Source: Streptomyces sp. RPA4-2 (GTDB lineage Bacteria; Actinomycetota; Actinomycetes; Streptomycetales; Streptomycetaceae). From it: a stretch of DNA of 64,000 nt. Both the position numbers and the translations under genes were made by a program. The stretch is from the NCBI RefSeq assembly GCF_012273515.2, contig NZ_CP050975.2:7874001-7938000 (forward strand), given 5' to 3'. The notes under the pieces are model-generated. The model saw only the letters and a program-made list of their open reading frames with translations, did not search any database and had not been told where the DNA came from. Shown piece after piece: positions 16,284 through 24,791 of this stretch (its first letter is position 1; every line of letters begins with the position of its first letter).

Positions 16284-17120
16284 TCACGCGAGCGTTGCCG
16301 CGGCCAGCCAGGAGCGGCCCTCGGTCTGCGGGCCGGGGTTGTAGGCGGGATGGGGTGTGCGACCGAAGCGGGCGGCCACATCGGCGAGTTCGTGCAGGTC
16401 GGGCTGCCATCCGTGGCGGTGCAGCCAGGCCGCGGGATCGGTGGGGCCGGTCTGCCACAACCGGGTCAGGCCGGGGCTGATGCGGTCGGTGGCGGCGCGC
16501 AGGGACGGTCCGACCTCGAAGTGGTCGAAGGCGAGGGTGCTGCCTGGCGAGCTCAGCCCGCTCACGGTGGCCAGCAGTCGGTCGGAGGCCTGCTCGTCGA
16601 GCGAGTACAGGAGGCCCTCGATGAGCCAGGCCGTGGGCAGGTCGTCGCGAAACCCCTCGGAGCGTAAGCGGGCGGCCCAGTCCTCGCGCAGATCGGCGGG
16701 TACTGCGCGGCGGGTGGCTGTGTCCAGCCCGGCGTGGTCCTCCATCACCGCGCTCTTGAACCGCAGCACCGGTTCCTGGTCGACGTCGAAGACGGTGGTG
16801 CCCGCGGGCCATTCCAGCCGCCAGGGGCGGCTGTCCATGCCGGACGCCACCAGGACGACCTGACGGCATCCCCGTTCGGCCGCCGCGCGGAGATGGTCGT
16901 CGAAGAATCGGGTCCTTACGACGGCCTGCGTCCGCATGAGCGTGACGAAGGCCTGGGCCCGATGCCGCGGACCCAGGACGTCCCCGGCCGCCCGCAGGAA
17001 GCGCTCGGCGTACGGATCGGTGAACAGGCCCTCCGGGATGCGGTGTTCGGCAGCGCGCAGAGTGGCGACCGCGAACGCGGTACGGCCGATCGCGTCGATG
17101 CCGGAGACGTCCCGTTCCAT
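16284..17120 (-). CDS. SAM-dependent methyltransferase (LCM/PF04072-like)
   Basis: 278 aa. The N-terminus GRTAFAVATLRAAEHRIPEGLFTDPYAERFL, then CRQVVLVASGMDSRPWRLEWPAGTTVFDVDQ and WLIEGLLYSLDE, are the usual marks of the leucine-carboxyl-methyltransferase-like family. In actinomycetes this family methylates carboxyl or hydroxyl groups of secondary metabolites. VASGMDSR is the SAM-binding loop. The ATG at 17120 follows GAGGTGG and is preferred over an upstream ATG at 17186. It is divergent from the WrbA-like remnant, with a MarR-type palindrome between them. Confidence 0.88.
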   Translation of the reverse strand: MERDVSGIDAIGRTAFAVATLRAAEHRIPEGLFTDPYAERFLRAAGDVLGPRHRAQAFVTLMRTQAVVRTRFFDDHLRAAAERGCRQVVLVASGMDSRPWRLEWPAGTTVFDVDQEPVLRFKSAVMEDHAGLDTATRRAVPADLREDWAARLRSEGFRDDLPTAWLIEGLLYSLDEQASDRLLATVSGLSSPGSTLAFDHFEVGPSLRAATDRISPGLTRLWQTGPTDPAAWLHRHGWQPDLHELADVAARFGRTPHPAYNPGPQTEGRSWLAAATLA

Positions 17121-17201
17121 GTGAACCACCTCGGGATCCGAGGCGCGGCGGGAGCACGGCGTGGCCGCCCCGTTCCGCAGCGCCAACCTTCTGTTACGCT
17201 A

Positions 17202-17227
17202 GAGACGGTATCATTCAATACCGTCTC
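17202..17227. promoter_or_regulatory. MarR-type operator between methyltransferase and WrbA remnant
   Basis: Perfect 10-bp arms GAGACGGTAT and ATACCGTCTC flank a 6-bp centre. The ACGGTATC-ATT core recurs upstream of the MarR gene at 18117-18129. Confidence 0.65.
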
Positions 17228-17281
17228 GCTAGATACGCCTACTGCTGACGCGCCCCGCGCACTGCCGGGAAGGTGAGACTC

Positions 17282-17521
17282 ATGCCGGGACCGGCGCTGT
17301 ACAACTCCGCCTATCACTTCGGCGGCGTCATCGTCCCGCCCGGCTACAAGAATCACGTGATCGACGGCCTCGGCAACCCGTACGGGACCGGCCATGTCAC
17401 CGGCGAGGACGGCTCCATCGCCGTCGGCGAGGAATCCCTGACCGCCGCCCGCGCCCAGGGCCGGCGTGTGGCGGAGACGGCGGCCGCGCTGAAGGCCGGC
17501 TTCGCCGCAAAAGCGAAGTGA
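17282..17521 (+). pseudogene. C-terminal remnant of a WrbA-like NAD(P)H:quinone oxidoreductase
   Basis: Only 79 aa remain of a family of about 200. They match the C-terminal third of type-IV quinone reductases: YHFGGVIVPPGYKN, GNPYGTGHVTGEDGS, and AARAQGRRVAETAAALK. The FMN-binding N-terminal part is gone, so the product cannot be an active flavoprotein alone. The ATG at 17282 has GGAAGGTGAG upstream, so the fragment may still be translated. It lies right behind the MarR-type palindrome, which suggests a deletion between promoter and gene body. Confidence 0.7.
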
Positions 17522-17599
17522 AACAGCGAAGTGGAAGAGTGGGACGACGCCTGTTCGTACGGCGCCTGTCCGCTCGGTCGACAGACCGTGCGGACGGGC

Positions 17600-18085
17600 T
17601 CACTCCTCGCCGTCGTCCGGGTGGGTGAACCGGTTGAGCAGGTCCTTCAGCTGCTCGGCCTCGCCTGCCCCCAGATGCGTGACCAGGCGCTCGGCCAGCG
17701 GCTCGGCCGCGGCATGGGCCTGGTCGAAGAGCTCCAGGCCCTTCTGCGTGATCTCCACCACCCGTACCCGACGGTCCCCTGGGACCGCCTTGCGCACGGC
17801 CAGCCCCTTGCCCTCCAGGTCGTCCACGACGCGCATGATCCCCGCCTTGTCCGACCCCGCCGCCTGGACCAGATCCCGCTGCACGGTCGGGCCGCGGTCG
17901 GCCAGCACGATCAGCACCCCGAAGTGCCGCAGCTCGATCCCGAGCGGCCGCAGCGCCTCCGTCATCACCGAGGCCGCCCGCCGGTGCGCCCGGCGCAGCA
18001 GCAGCCCGAGTGCGAACGGCGAGGCGTCCCCGGGGCGGTCCGTGGCTCGCGCGGACGTCTTCTCGGACGGGGTGTCGACGGTCAT
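17600..18085 (-). CDS. MarR-family transcriptional regulator
   Basis: 161 aa. It shows the winged-helix pattern LGIELRHFGVLIVLADRGPTVQRDLVQAAGSDKAGIMRVVDDLEGKGLAVRKAVPGDRRVRVVEIT with flanking dimerisation helices. The DRR wing is intact. The ATG at 18085 gives the normal length; no ribosome-binding site is seen, so the transcript may be leaderless. A palindrome (CGATAC-C-GTATCG) lies about 30 bases upstream and shares its core with the site at 17202, suggesting autoregulation and control of the methyltransferase/quinone-reductase unit. Confidence 0.92.
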   Translation of the reverse strand: MTVDTPSEKTSARATDRPGDASPFALGLLLRRAHRRAASVMTEALRPLGIELRHFGVLIVLADRGPTVQRDLVQAAGSDKAGIMRVVDDLEGKGLAVRKAVPGDRRVRVVEITQKGLELFDQAHAAAEPLAERLVTHLGAGEAEQLKDLLNRFTHPDDGEE

Positions 18086-18116
18086 GAGACGGACATTACC
18101 AGACAGTCGAATCAAT

Positions 18117-18129
18117 CGATACCGTATCG
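18117..18129. promoter_or_regulatory. Palindrome upstream of the MarR gene
   Basis: CGATAC and GTATCG flank one base. On the minus strand it reads ACGGTATCGATT, close to ACGGTATCATTCA at 17205. Confidence 0.6.
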
Positions 18130-18242
18130 TTTGAAATCAAATAGCCTGCCACGAGGGGCTCGCGAGAAACTCACGAGGGCCGCAACCGCCGGCATACCCG
18201 GCTCGTCCACGGCCCCGCAGGGCCGCGGGCGGGCCGACTGGA

Positions 18243-21200
18243 TCAGTGCGGTGCGAGCGCCGTCACCGCCGGCGCGTTGTACGCCTCCACCCGCAGTTTC
18301 GGCCTGCCCGAGCGGAGCGCCCCGGCCGGCCAGGACAGGGTGAGGGTGCGGGACTCGCCGGGCAGCAGCCACAGATAGTTGTCGCTGTACAGGGTCGGCA
18401 GTACCCGCTCACCGGTCGCGGAGTCGACGAGCGAGACACGGACCATCGCCGCGACCGAACCGCCCTTGTTGCGCAGCCGCGCGGTGAGTTCGCCGCGGTC
18501 GCCCGAGCGGTCCGTGCCGGTGACCTCGGCGGACAGCCTGGTCCGGTCGGCACGGTTCAGCGCCTGCATGGCCTGGGCGGTGCGGTGGCGCCAGTAGGTG
18601 TTCTCGGCCAGCAGCCGGCCGCTCGAGTCCTCCAGACGCAGCCGCAGCAGATGGAGATCGGGCAGGTCGTCCGTCCAGCCGGCGGTGAACGCGTCCGCCG
18701 TGGCCGACGGAGCGATGTCGACGGACTTCCGCCGCTGGGCGGCCACTTCGCGCCCCGACAGGTCGAGGAACCTGGCGGTGACCGTGGCGCGACGGACCGA
18801 GTCCGGGGTGTGGTTGACCGCGATCACCCGGCCGTCCCGCGGATCGGCCTGCACGTGCAGGGCCTCGTTGGCCTTGCGGGCGCCGTAGTAGGCGCCGTTG
18901 ACATCGAAGTCGTAGTCGTAGGTCTGCCAGACGGTGCTGTACCAGGCGGGGTGCGACATCCACAGCATCAGACCGGTCGCGTCGTCCCACAACTTCGCGT
19001 TCCAGGCCTCGAACATGGCCCGGAAGTTCTCGTAGTTGACGAACTGCGCCTTGCGGCAGAAGTCGTCGAGGTCCTTGGCCGTGCCGAGCCGTTCCTCGAC
19101 GGCCGCCATGTAGTTCTGCGGGGCCTGGTTGCCCCGTGTGCTCCAGTCGTGGAGGTACCAGGCGCCGCCCACCGGCCACTCGGGCTCGTCGCCGACGAGC
19201 CGGCGCATGGTCTCCGCCGTCGGCAGTACGGGCATGCCGATCTCGGTGTGGAAGCCGAAGTTGCCACTGCCGTAGGTCGTCGGCGTGTAGTAACGCTCGG
19301 GCTCCACCCAGCCGTAGGGGCCGCCGCCCGTCACGATGCCGCCGGCCGAGTTGTTCTGGTACAGCACGTCCGGCGCCTCCGCCAGCACCGCCTTGCGCAT
19401 GCCGTCGTCGACCGCCCCCGGAGGATTGCCCTCGTTGGCGCCGCACCACACCACGACACAGGGGTGTACGCGGTAGCGCCGCACGGTGTCCTGCGCGGCG
19501 TCGAGGAACAGCTGGTGGTTCGGCGGGTCCATGCCCCACGCGTTGGGGAAGTCGTTCCACACGAGCAGCCCGTGTTCGTCGCAACTGGCGAAGAACTCCT
19601 CGCGGTTGCTGCACCCGACCCAGTTGCGGATCATGGTGAAGTTCATGTCACGGTGCATCCGGACGGCCGCGTCCATCCGCTCGGCGGGCATCCGGCGCAG
19701 CAGTTCGTCCCAGCCCCAGTTGCCGCCGCGGCAGAAGACCCGGACGCCGTTGACGCTGATCTTGAGCGGGTCGATGGAGTTGTCGACGGAGGTGACGTCC
19801 GTCCACTTGTCGCCGTCGTCCGACACCTGGATGGTGTACGTCTTCGCGTACGCCTGCTCCCAGGTGATCGCGACCCGGTCGAACCGGACAGCTGAACCGA
19901 GGTCGACCTGGATCCACTGCTCGTCCTCGTACGCCGAGGCCCAGCGGGTGTCGGGGTTGCCGTCCACGGCGTTCGAGGGCCCGTTGGAGTCCTGCTCCAC
20001 GGACGACGCGGTGGCCGTCTTGCGCAGCGCGAGGTCGGTGCCGGCGGCGGTGCTGTCCACGACCGACAGGCCCCAGATCGACGAACCCCAACTACTGGCC
20101 CGGGTATGGCAGAGGACCCGCAGGTAGCGCGCGGTCCGCGCCGCGAAGTCCACGTTCTGCAGGCTCGCCGAACCGGAAGTGTGGAACGGCAGCGGAACCG
20201 CCGTGTTGTCCACGGCCTTCGCGTCGGTCCACTTGTCGCCGTCGTCGGACACCTGGACCGTGTACGTCTTCGCGTACGCCTGCTCCCAGGTGAGGACCAC
20301 ACGGTCGAACGAGAGGGAGGAACCGAGGTCGACCTGCACCCACTGCTCGTCCTGGAACGCGGAGGACCAACGGGTGCCGGGGTCACCGTCCGTGACGTTG
20401 TCGGCGCCGTTGGAGTCGGTGTCGACCGTGGAGGCGGTGGCCGGTCTGCGCAGCGCGAGGTCGGTGTCGGGCGCCGCGCTGTCGGCGACGCTCAGACTCC
20501 ACAGGGACGAACCCCAGTCCGTGGCCCGGGTGTGGCACGCGATACGCACGTACCGGGCCTTCTGCCGGGCGAGGTCCACCGTCTGCGCGTACGAGTCGCT
20601 GCCGGTCTGGAAGACCAGCGGCACCTGGTATTCGTAGCCGAACTGGCGGATGCCGAACCGTGTGGTGCGCCGGTCGCTCTCCTGCCCGTCGACCGAGGCG
20701 GCCAGCGTCAGCCTGTGCAGCGCGGCCTCGCCGTAGCCGTTGGGCCACCACAGCTTCGGGTCGCGCAGCCGGAGCCGGGAGAAGTCCGCCGGGCTGAAGA
20801 CGACGTCGGTGCTCTGGCCGCCGGGGACGGTGACCGTCCGTGTCACGCGTACGTCGTCGAAGGCGGCCGAGACGGTGACGCGTCTGCCGACCGTGTCGGC
20901 GTTGCGCACCGGCACGGTGATCGTCAGCTCGGCCGTCCGCGTGTCCGGAAGGTCCGGCAGCCGCGAGTCCACGCGCGGGTCGCCGATGACGGCCGCGCCG
21001 GTGGAGCGCAGGCGCACGTGGTTCCAGATACCGGCCGCCCGGTCGCGCACCGCGGGCATCCAGTCCCAGCCGGAAGAGGCCAGATAGGTAGGCGAGTTGC
21101 GGTTCATGGTGTTCGCGCCGGCGTCGACGAAGGCGAGACCCTGCGGGCCCTTGTCACCCGGGCTGCCGGGAACCGGCATCGGGCTGATCTTCACGGCGAC

Positions 21201-22325
21201 GGCGTGCTCGCCGTCCCCGAGCAGCTTCGTCACGTCGAAGGCGCCCCGGGCGAACGGGCTCGTGACCGTACCCACGCGGGAGCCGTTGAGCCACACCTCG
21301 GCCTCGTGGTTGACGCCGTCGAACTCCAGCCAGACGTGCCGGCCGGTCCCCGTGCGCAGGCCCTTGGGCAGCTTGAACGCGCGGCGGTACCACCAGGAGT
21401 GGCGGGAGAGGGCCTCGGGGATGTGCAGGTTGTTCATCCCGGCGACCGGGTCGGGGAGGTGACCGCGGTCCACGAGGGAGGTCAGGACCGTGCCGGGGAC
21501 CGTCGCGGGCAGCCAACCGCTGGTGTCCACTGAGGGCTTGGACAGTTCGGCGCCGCCCTTGCCCGCCCAGTCGTCCATCGTCAGGTCCCAGCCGGACTCC
21601 AGCGGCACGGTGCCGTCCGCGCCGGCCCGCAGCGCCGGGGGCGTGCGGTGGTGGGTGCCCCAGTCGGTCCAGCCGGTCACCGACGGCCGTACGCTGCGGC
21701 AGGTCCCGTACACCTGAAGGCCGTTGAGCCCGACAGGGTTCGCGTTGGACCGCTTGTTGACGGTCATGCGTACCCAGCGGGCGGTGGCCGCCTTCTGGAA
21801 CGGGATCTCCATCACCCCGCCCTTGCCCGCGTCGGTGCGGAACGCGGTGGCCCAGGTGTGGTTGTCACGGGAGGTCTCGACGACGAAGTCGGTCGCGCAA
21901 CTGGACAGGATCTCCTGGCCGGTGGTGTCCAGCCGGGGGTTGCCACTGGACGAGTCCACGTACGGGGGATCGTCGAGCGTGGCCTCGAAGGTGAGCCGCA
22001 AGGACTCCACCTCGCACAGCGCCTGAAGGTCGACGGAGATCCACTGCGGGTCGCCGACCGCGGCACGCCAGCCCGAGTTCCTCACACCGACACCGGTCAG
22101 GCCGTCGACGGCGAACTCGGCCGGAGTGGGGGCGTAGTCGGTGGAGGACACCAGCACCGGCCGGTTCGCGGCGAGTTCACCCCGGCTGGAAACAGTGCCC
22201 GGCCGGCCGGTGGCGGCCGCCGCGGCTGCCGCGGGCAGGGCCATGCCGGCGCCGAATCCGGCGAGCAGGGTGGAACCGGCCGAGAGAACGGCACGCCGGG
22301 AGGGAGGGGAGGACTGATTCGACAT
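18243..22325 (-). CDS. Secreted GH2 exo-glycosidase with internal duplicated F5/8-type (CBM32-like) insert
   Basis: 1360 aa. A Tat signal (PSRRAVLSAGSTLLAG) precedes an F5/8-like domain at ~50-210, a GH2 sugar-binding domain at ~235-440 and an Ig-like domain at ~445-570. The TIM barrel begins at ISVNGVRVFCRGGNWGWDEL and carries CGANEGNPP (acid/base E965) and FHTEIGMPV (nucleophile E1028). C-terminal beta domains run to 1360. This matches the exo-beta-glucosaminidase/beta-mannosidase-like branch of GH2. Between the Ig-like domain and the barrel sit two in-frame 142-residue units (571-712 and 713-854). Each is made of the C-terminal half and then the N-terminal half of an F5/8 domain. The enzyme should trim oligosaccharides outside the cell. 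It is divergent from GH27 behind LacI-type operators. Confidence 0.92.
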   Translation of the reverse strand: MSNQSSPPSRRAVLSAGSTLLAGFGAGMALPAAAAAAATGRPGTVSSRGELAANRPVLVSSTDYAPTPAEFAVDGLTGVGVRNSGWRAAVGDPQWISVDLQALCEVESLRLTFEATLDDPPYVDSSSGNPRLDTTGQEILSSCATDFVVETSRDNHTWATAFRTDAGKGGVMEIPFQKAATARWVRMTVNKRSNANPVGLNGLQVYGTCRSVRPSVTGWTDWGTHHRTPPALRAGADGTVPLESGWDLTMDDWAGKGGAELSKPSVDTSGWLPATVPGTVLTSLVDRGHLPDPVAGMNNLHIPEALSRHSWWYRRAFKLPKGLRTGTGRHVWLEFDGVNHEAEVWLNGSRVGTVTSPFARGAFDVTKLLGDGEHAVAVKISPMPVPGSPGDKGPQGLAFVDAGANTMNRNSPTYLASSGWDWMPAVRDRAAGIWNHVRLRSTGAAVIGDPRVDSRLPDLPDTRTAELTITVPVRNADTVGRRVTVSAAFDDVRVTRTVTVPGGQSTDVVFSPADFSRLRLRDPKLWWPNGYGEAALHRLTLAASVDGQESDRRTTRFGIRQFGYEYQVPLVFQTGSDSYAQTVDLARQKARYVRIACHTRATDWGSSLWSLSVADSAAPDTDLALRRPATASTVDTDSNGADNVTDGDPGTRWSSAFQDEQWVQVDLGSSLSFDRVVLTWEQAYAKTYTVQVSDDGDKWTDAKAVDNTAVPLPFHTSGSASLQNVDFAARTARYLRVLCHTRASSWGSSIWGLSVVDSTAAGTDLALRKTATASSVEQDSNGPSNAVDGNPDTRWASAYEDEQWIQVDLGSAVRFDRVAITWEQAYAKTYTIQVSDDGDKWTDVTSVDNSIDPLKISVNGVRVFCRGGNWGWDELLRRMPAERMDAAVRMHRDMNFTMIRNWVGCSNREEFFASCDEHGLLVWNDFPNAWGMDPPNHQLFLDAAQDTVRRYRVHPCVVVWCGANEGNPPGAVDDGMRKAVLAEAPDVLYQNNSAGGIVTGGGPYGWVEPERYYTPTTYGSGNFGFHTEIGMPVLPTAETMRRLVGDEPEWPVGGAWYLHDWSTRGNQAPQNYMAAVEERLGTAKDLDDFCRKAQFVNYENFRAMFEAWNAKLWDDATGLMLWMSHPAWYSTVWQTYDYDFDVNGAYYGARKANEALHVQADPRDGRVIAVNHTPDSVRRATVTARFLDLSGREVAAQRRKSVDIAPSATADAFTAGWTDDLPDLHLLRLRLEDSSGRLLAENTYWRHRTAQAMQALNRADRTRLSAEVTGTDRSGDRGELTARLRNKGGSVAAMVRVSLVDSATGERVLPTLYSDNYLWLLPGESRTLTLSWPAGALRSGRPKLRVEAYNAPAVTALAPH
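19764..20189 (-). repeat. Second 426-bp unit of an in-frame tandem duplication
   Basis: This encodes residues 713-854 of the GH2 enzyme. It aligns over its whole length with 20190-20615, including WEQAYAKTYT-QVSDDGDKW. Confidence 0.85.
20190..20615 (-). repeat. First 426-bp unit of an in-frame tandem duplication
   Basis: This encodes residues 571-712. Both units begin after a Pro-Leu and end with Pro-Leu, and are exactly 142 codons long. Confidence 0.85.
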
Positions 22326-22381
22326 GAACCTTGACTCCGATCAGGGATGTCGAAAAAACCGGGCGCTCGACTCGATGAAGG

Positions 22382-22417
22382 ATGACAACGTTGCCAACGC
22401 CCATGACAACGTTGCCG
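22382..22417. promoter_or_regulatory. Two LacI-type operators between GH2 and GH27
   Basis: ATGACAACGTTGCCA (22382-22396) and ATGACAACGTTGCCG (22403-22417) share the palindromic CAACGTTG core. Their centres are 21 bp apart, two helical turns. They lie just downstream of the predicted GH2 promoter. Confidence 0.75.
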
Positions 22418-22418
22418 A

Positions 22419-22447
22419 ACACTGCCCCGACGCCCACGCCCTGTCAA
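22419..22447 (-). promoter_or_regulatory. Predicted promoter of the GH2 gene
   Basis: On the minus strand TTGACA (22442-22447) and CAGTGT (22419-22424) have a 17-base spacer. The operators begin two bases downstream, so repression by roadblock or occlusion is likely. Confidence 0.55.
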
Positions 22448-22497
22448 GGTTTCCGGTAGATGACGGACCACGGCTTCTAGTAAATTAGGAATTAATA

Positions 22498-22526
22498 TTG
22501 ACAAGGTTTCGGCCGCGGGCCAGAGT
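22498..22526 (+). promoter_or_regulatory. Predicted promoter of the GH27-ABC-galactose operon
   Basis: TTGACA (22498-22503) and CAGAGT (22521-22526) have a 17-base spacer. The sequence just upstream (TTAGGAATTAATA) is strikingly AT-rich for this genome. Confidence 0.5.
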
Positions 22527-22605
22527 CGTCGCCGTGACGCCGAGGCCCACGCCCAGTGCGGCCCGCGTCTCGCCCCTACTGCTTCCCAACCCCCGGGAGT
22601 GGCAC

Positions 22606-24756
22606 GTGACTTCGCAAGCACCCGCACCGAGGCCCGGACTCCGGCGCCTCACCCGCCGTAGTGTCGCCACCGCCGCCATGGTGGTCGCCGCGGCGACCAC
22701 GGCCTCCACCGCCTCCGCGACCTCCTCCGCCCCGCGGGACGTGGGCGCGCCCGCCTCGTACGACAGCGGACTCGCCCCGACCCCCTACATGGGCTGGAAC
22801 ACCTACTACGGTCTGGGCGCGCCCACCGAGAAGGAGGTCCGCTCCGTCGCCGACAAGCTGGTCAGCAGCGGTCTGCGCGACAGCGGCTACGACATCGTCT
22901 GGCTCGACGGCGGCTGGCAGGCCGACAACCCGCGTGACGAGCGGGGCCGGTTGGTGGCCAACCCCGAGCGTTTCCCCTCCGGCATACCCGCCCTCGTCTC
23001 GTACCTGCACCAGCGCGGCCTGCGCGCGGGCATCTACACCGACGCCGGCACCTACGACGGCGGGAAGAGCTGCGGACTGGGCAGCCGCGGCCACTACGAC
23101 GACGACGCACGGCAGTTCGCCGGCTGGAAGATCGACGCCATCAAGGTCGACTTCCTCTGCGGCATCGGCGCGAAGCTCGACCCGGGCCCCGCGTACAAGG
23201 AACTCAGCGACGCGGTCGCCAAGTCCGGCCGCCGTATGCTGCTGAACCTGTGCAACCCGCTCACGGACGACTGGGGACTGCCGCACACCCCCGAGCAGGA
23301 CGCCCACAACACGTTCGTCTACGCCCCGGCCATCGCCGACTCCTGGCGCACCGGCACCGACATCGCCTGGGGCACGCCGACCCCGGGCGAGTGGCCCAAC
23401 ATCCTGCGCAACATGGACGCCAACGCCTGGCACCCGGAAGCCCAGGGCCCCGGCCACTGGAACGACCCCGACTACCTCATCCCCATGCGCCCGATGTCCG
23501 ACGGCACACCGGAGCTGACCGAGGAGGAGTCCACCACCCAGTTCGTGATGTGGGCCGAGATGGCCTCCCCGCTCGTCCTCGGCTCCGACCCACGCACCCT
23601 GAACACCTCGATGCTGGCCACCCTCCGCAATCCGGAGATCATCGCCGTCGACCAGGACCGCCTCGGCGTCCAGGGCGTCCGGGTCGCCTCCGACGACACC
23701 GGCGACGTGTACAGCAAGGTCCTCTCGGGCCGTGGCGAGCGGGCGGTCGTCCTGCTCAACCGGTCCGACAACCCGGCCCAGCGCACCGTGCGCTTCGCCG
23801 ACACCGCCCTCGGCGGACCCGTCGCCGTGCGCGACCTGCGCGCCCGCGCCGACCGCGGCGTCCACACCGACTCCTACACGGTCGAAGTCCCCGCCCACGG
23901 AACCGCGTTCCTCAAGCTCACCGGCGCGGACGCGCTGCCCGGCGCCGGCCTGGGGGAGCGGACCACCTCCGACCCCGCGATCGCGCGCTCCGGCGACACC
24001 GTGCACACCTTCCTGCGCGGCCCCCACGGCACGCTGGTCCAGCACACGGACACCGGCCGCGGCGCACCGCGCACCCGGGACCTCGGCGGTCCGGTGAAGG
24101 GCGGCATCCTCGGCCAGCCCGCCGTGCACGCCTCCGCGGACGGCCGTGTCGACGTCTTCGTGCGCGGCGCCGACTCCCGCGCCTACCGGCGGATCTACGC
24201 GGGCGGTCACTGGGGCGACTGGCAGAGCCTCGGCGGACGGCTCGGCGACGCGCCCTCGGTGGCGTTCACCGACCCCGGCCACTGGACGCTCGTCGCCCGT
24301 GACGGCGAAGGCCGGATCGTCCAGCGCGGCCCGTCCACCGGCTGGACCTCGCTCGGCACCCCCGACGGCCGTGTGACGTACGGCAGGCCGTCCGCGGCGG
24401 TCGACTCCACCGGCCGGGTGCACGTCGCCGTACGGACCGCGTCGGACGACATCTGGACCCTCTCCCGGGACGCCTCGGGCCAGTGGTCGGACTGGAGCGC
24501 ACTCGGCGGCACCGTCAGCGGCAGCCCCACCCTCGTCACCGTCGGCGGCCAGGTGCTCCTGTACGCGCGGGCCGGTGACTACACCCTCTGGCAGCAGCGG
24601 TACGAGGCCGGCTCCTGGCAGGGCTGGTCGAAGCGGCAGGAGTTCCCCAGCGCCGCGTTCGACGGAGCGCTCGGAGCCGTCGCGGGTGCGAACGGGACGG
24701 TCGACGCGGTCTACCGCGGAGTCGACGGCACCGTGCACCGCACCGCGTTCAAGTAG
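22606..24756 (+). CDS. Secreted GH27 alpha-galactosidase with C-terminal beta-propeller-like domain
   Basis: 716 aa. The signal peptide (LTRRSVATAAMVVAAATT, ending ASA) contains twin arginines. The GH27 barrel starts at TPYMGWNTYYGLG and has nucleophile D182 in IKVDFLCG and acid/base D287 in HWNDPDYL. A beta-sandwich follows to ~440. The last ~270 residues hold repeated blades (WGDWQSLGG, GWTSLGTPDG, WSDWSALGG, WQGWSKRQE) like lectin-type or sialidase-like propellers, probably for carbohydrate binding. It would cleave terminal alpha-galactose from polymers or oligosaccharides outside the cell. The GTG at 22606 follows GGGAG; upstream in-frame starts would place a long tail before the signal peptide. 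It leads the ABC-galactose operon. Confidence 0.92.
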   Translation: MTSQAPAPRPGLRRLTRRSVATAAMVVAAATTASTASATSSAPRDVGAPASYDSGLAPTPYMGWNTYYGLGAPTEKEVRSVADKLVSSGLRDSGYDIVWLDGGWQADNPRDERGRLVANPERFPSGIPALVSYLHQRGLRAGIYTDAGTYDGGKSCGLGSRGHYDDDARQFAGWKIDAIKVDFLCGIGAKLDPGPAYKELSDAVAKSGRRMLLNLCNPLTDDWGLPHTPEQDAHNTFVYAPAIADSWRTGTDIAWGTPTPGEWPNILRNMDANAWHPEAQGPGHWNDPDYLIPMRPMSDGTPELTEEESTTQFVMWAEMASPLVLGSDPRTLNTSMLATLRNPEIIAVDQDRLGVQGVRVASDDTGDVYSKVLSGRGERAVVLLNRSDNPAQRTVRFADTALGGPVAVRDLRARADRGVHTDSYTVEVPAHGTAFLKLTGADALPGAGLGERTTSDPAIARSGDTVHTFLRGPHGTLVQHTDTGRGAPRTRDLGGPVKGGILGQPAVHASADGRVDVFVRGADSRAYRRIYAGGHWGDWQSLGGRLGDAPSVAFTDPGHWTLVARDGEGRIVQRGPSTGWTSLGTPDGRVTYGRPSAAVDSTGRVHVAVRTASDDIWTLSRDASGQWSDWSALGGTVSGSPTLVTVGGQVLLYARAGDYTLWQQRYEAGSWQGWSKRQEFPSAAFDGALGAVAGANGTVDAVYRGVDGTVHRTAFK

Positions 24757-24791
24757 ATCAGCCAACCGTCCTGACCTCGCAGGAGTCTTCC

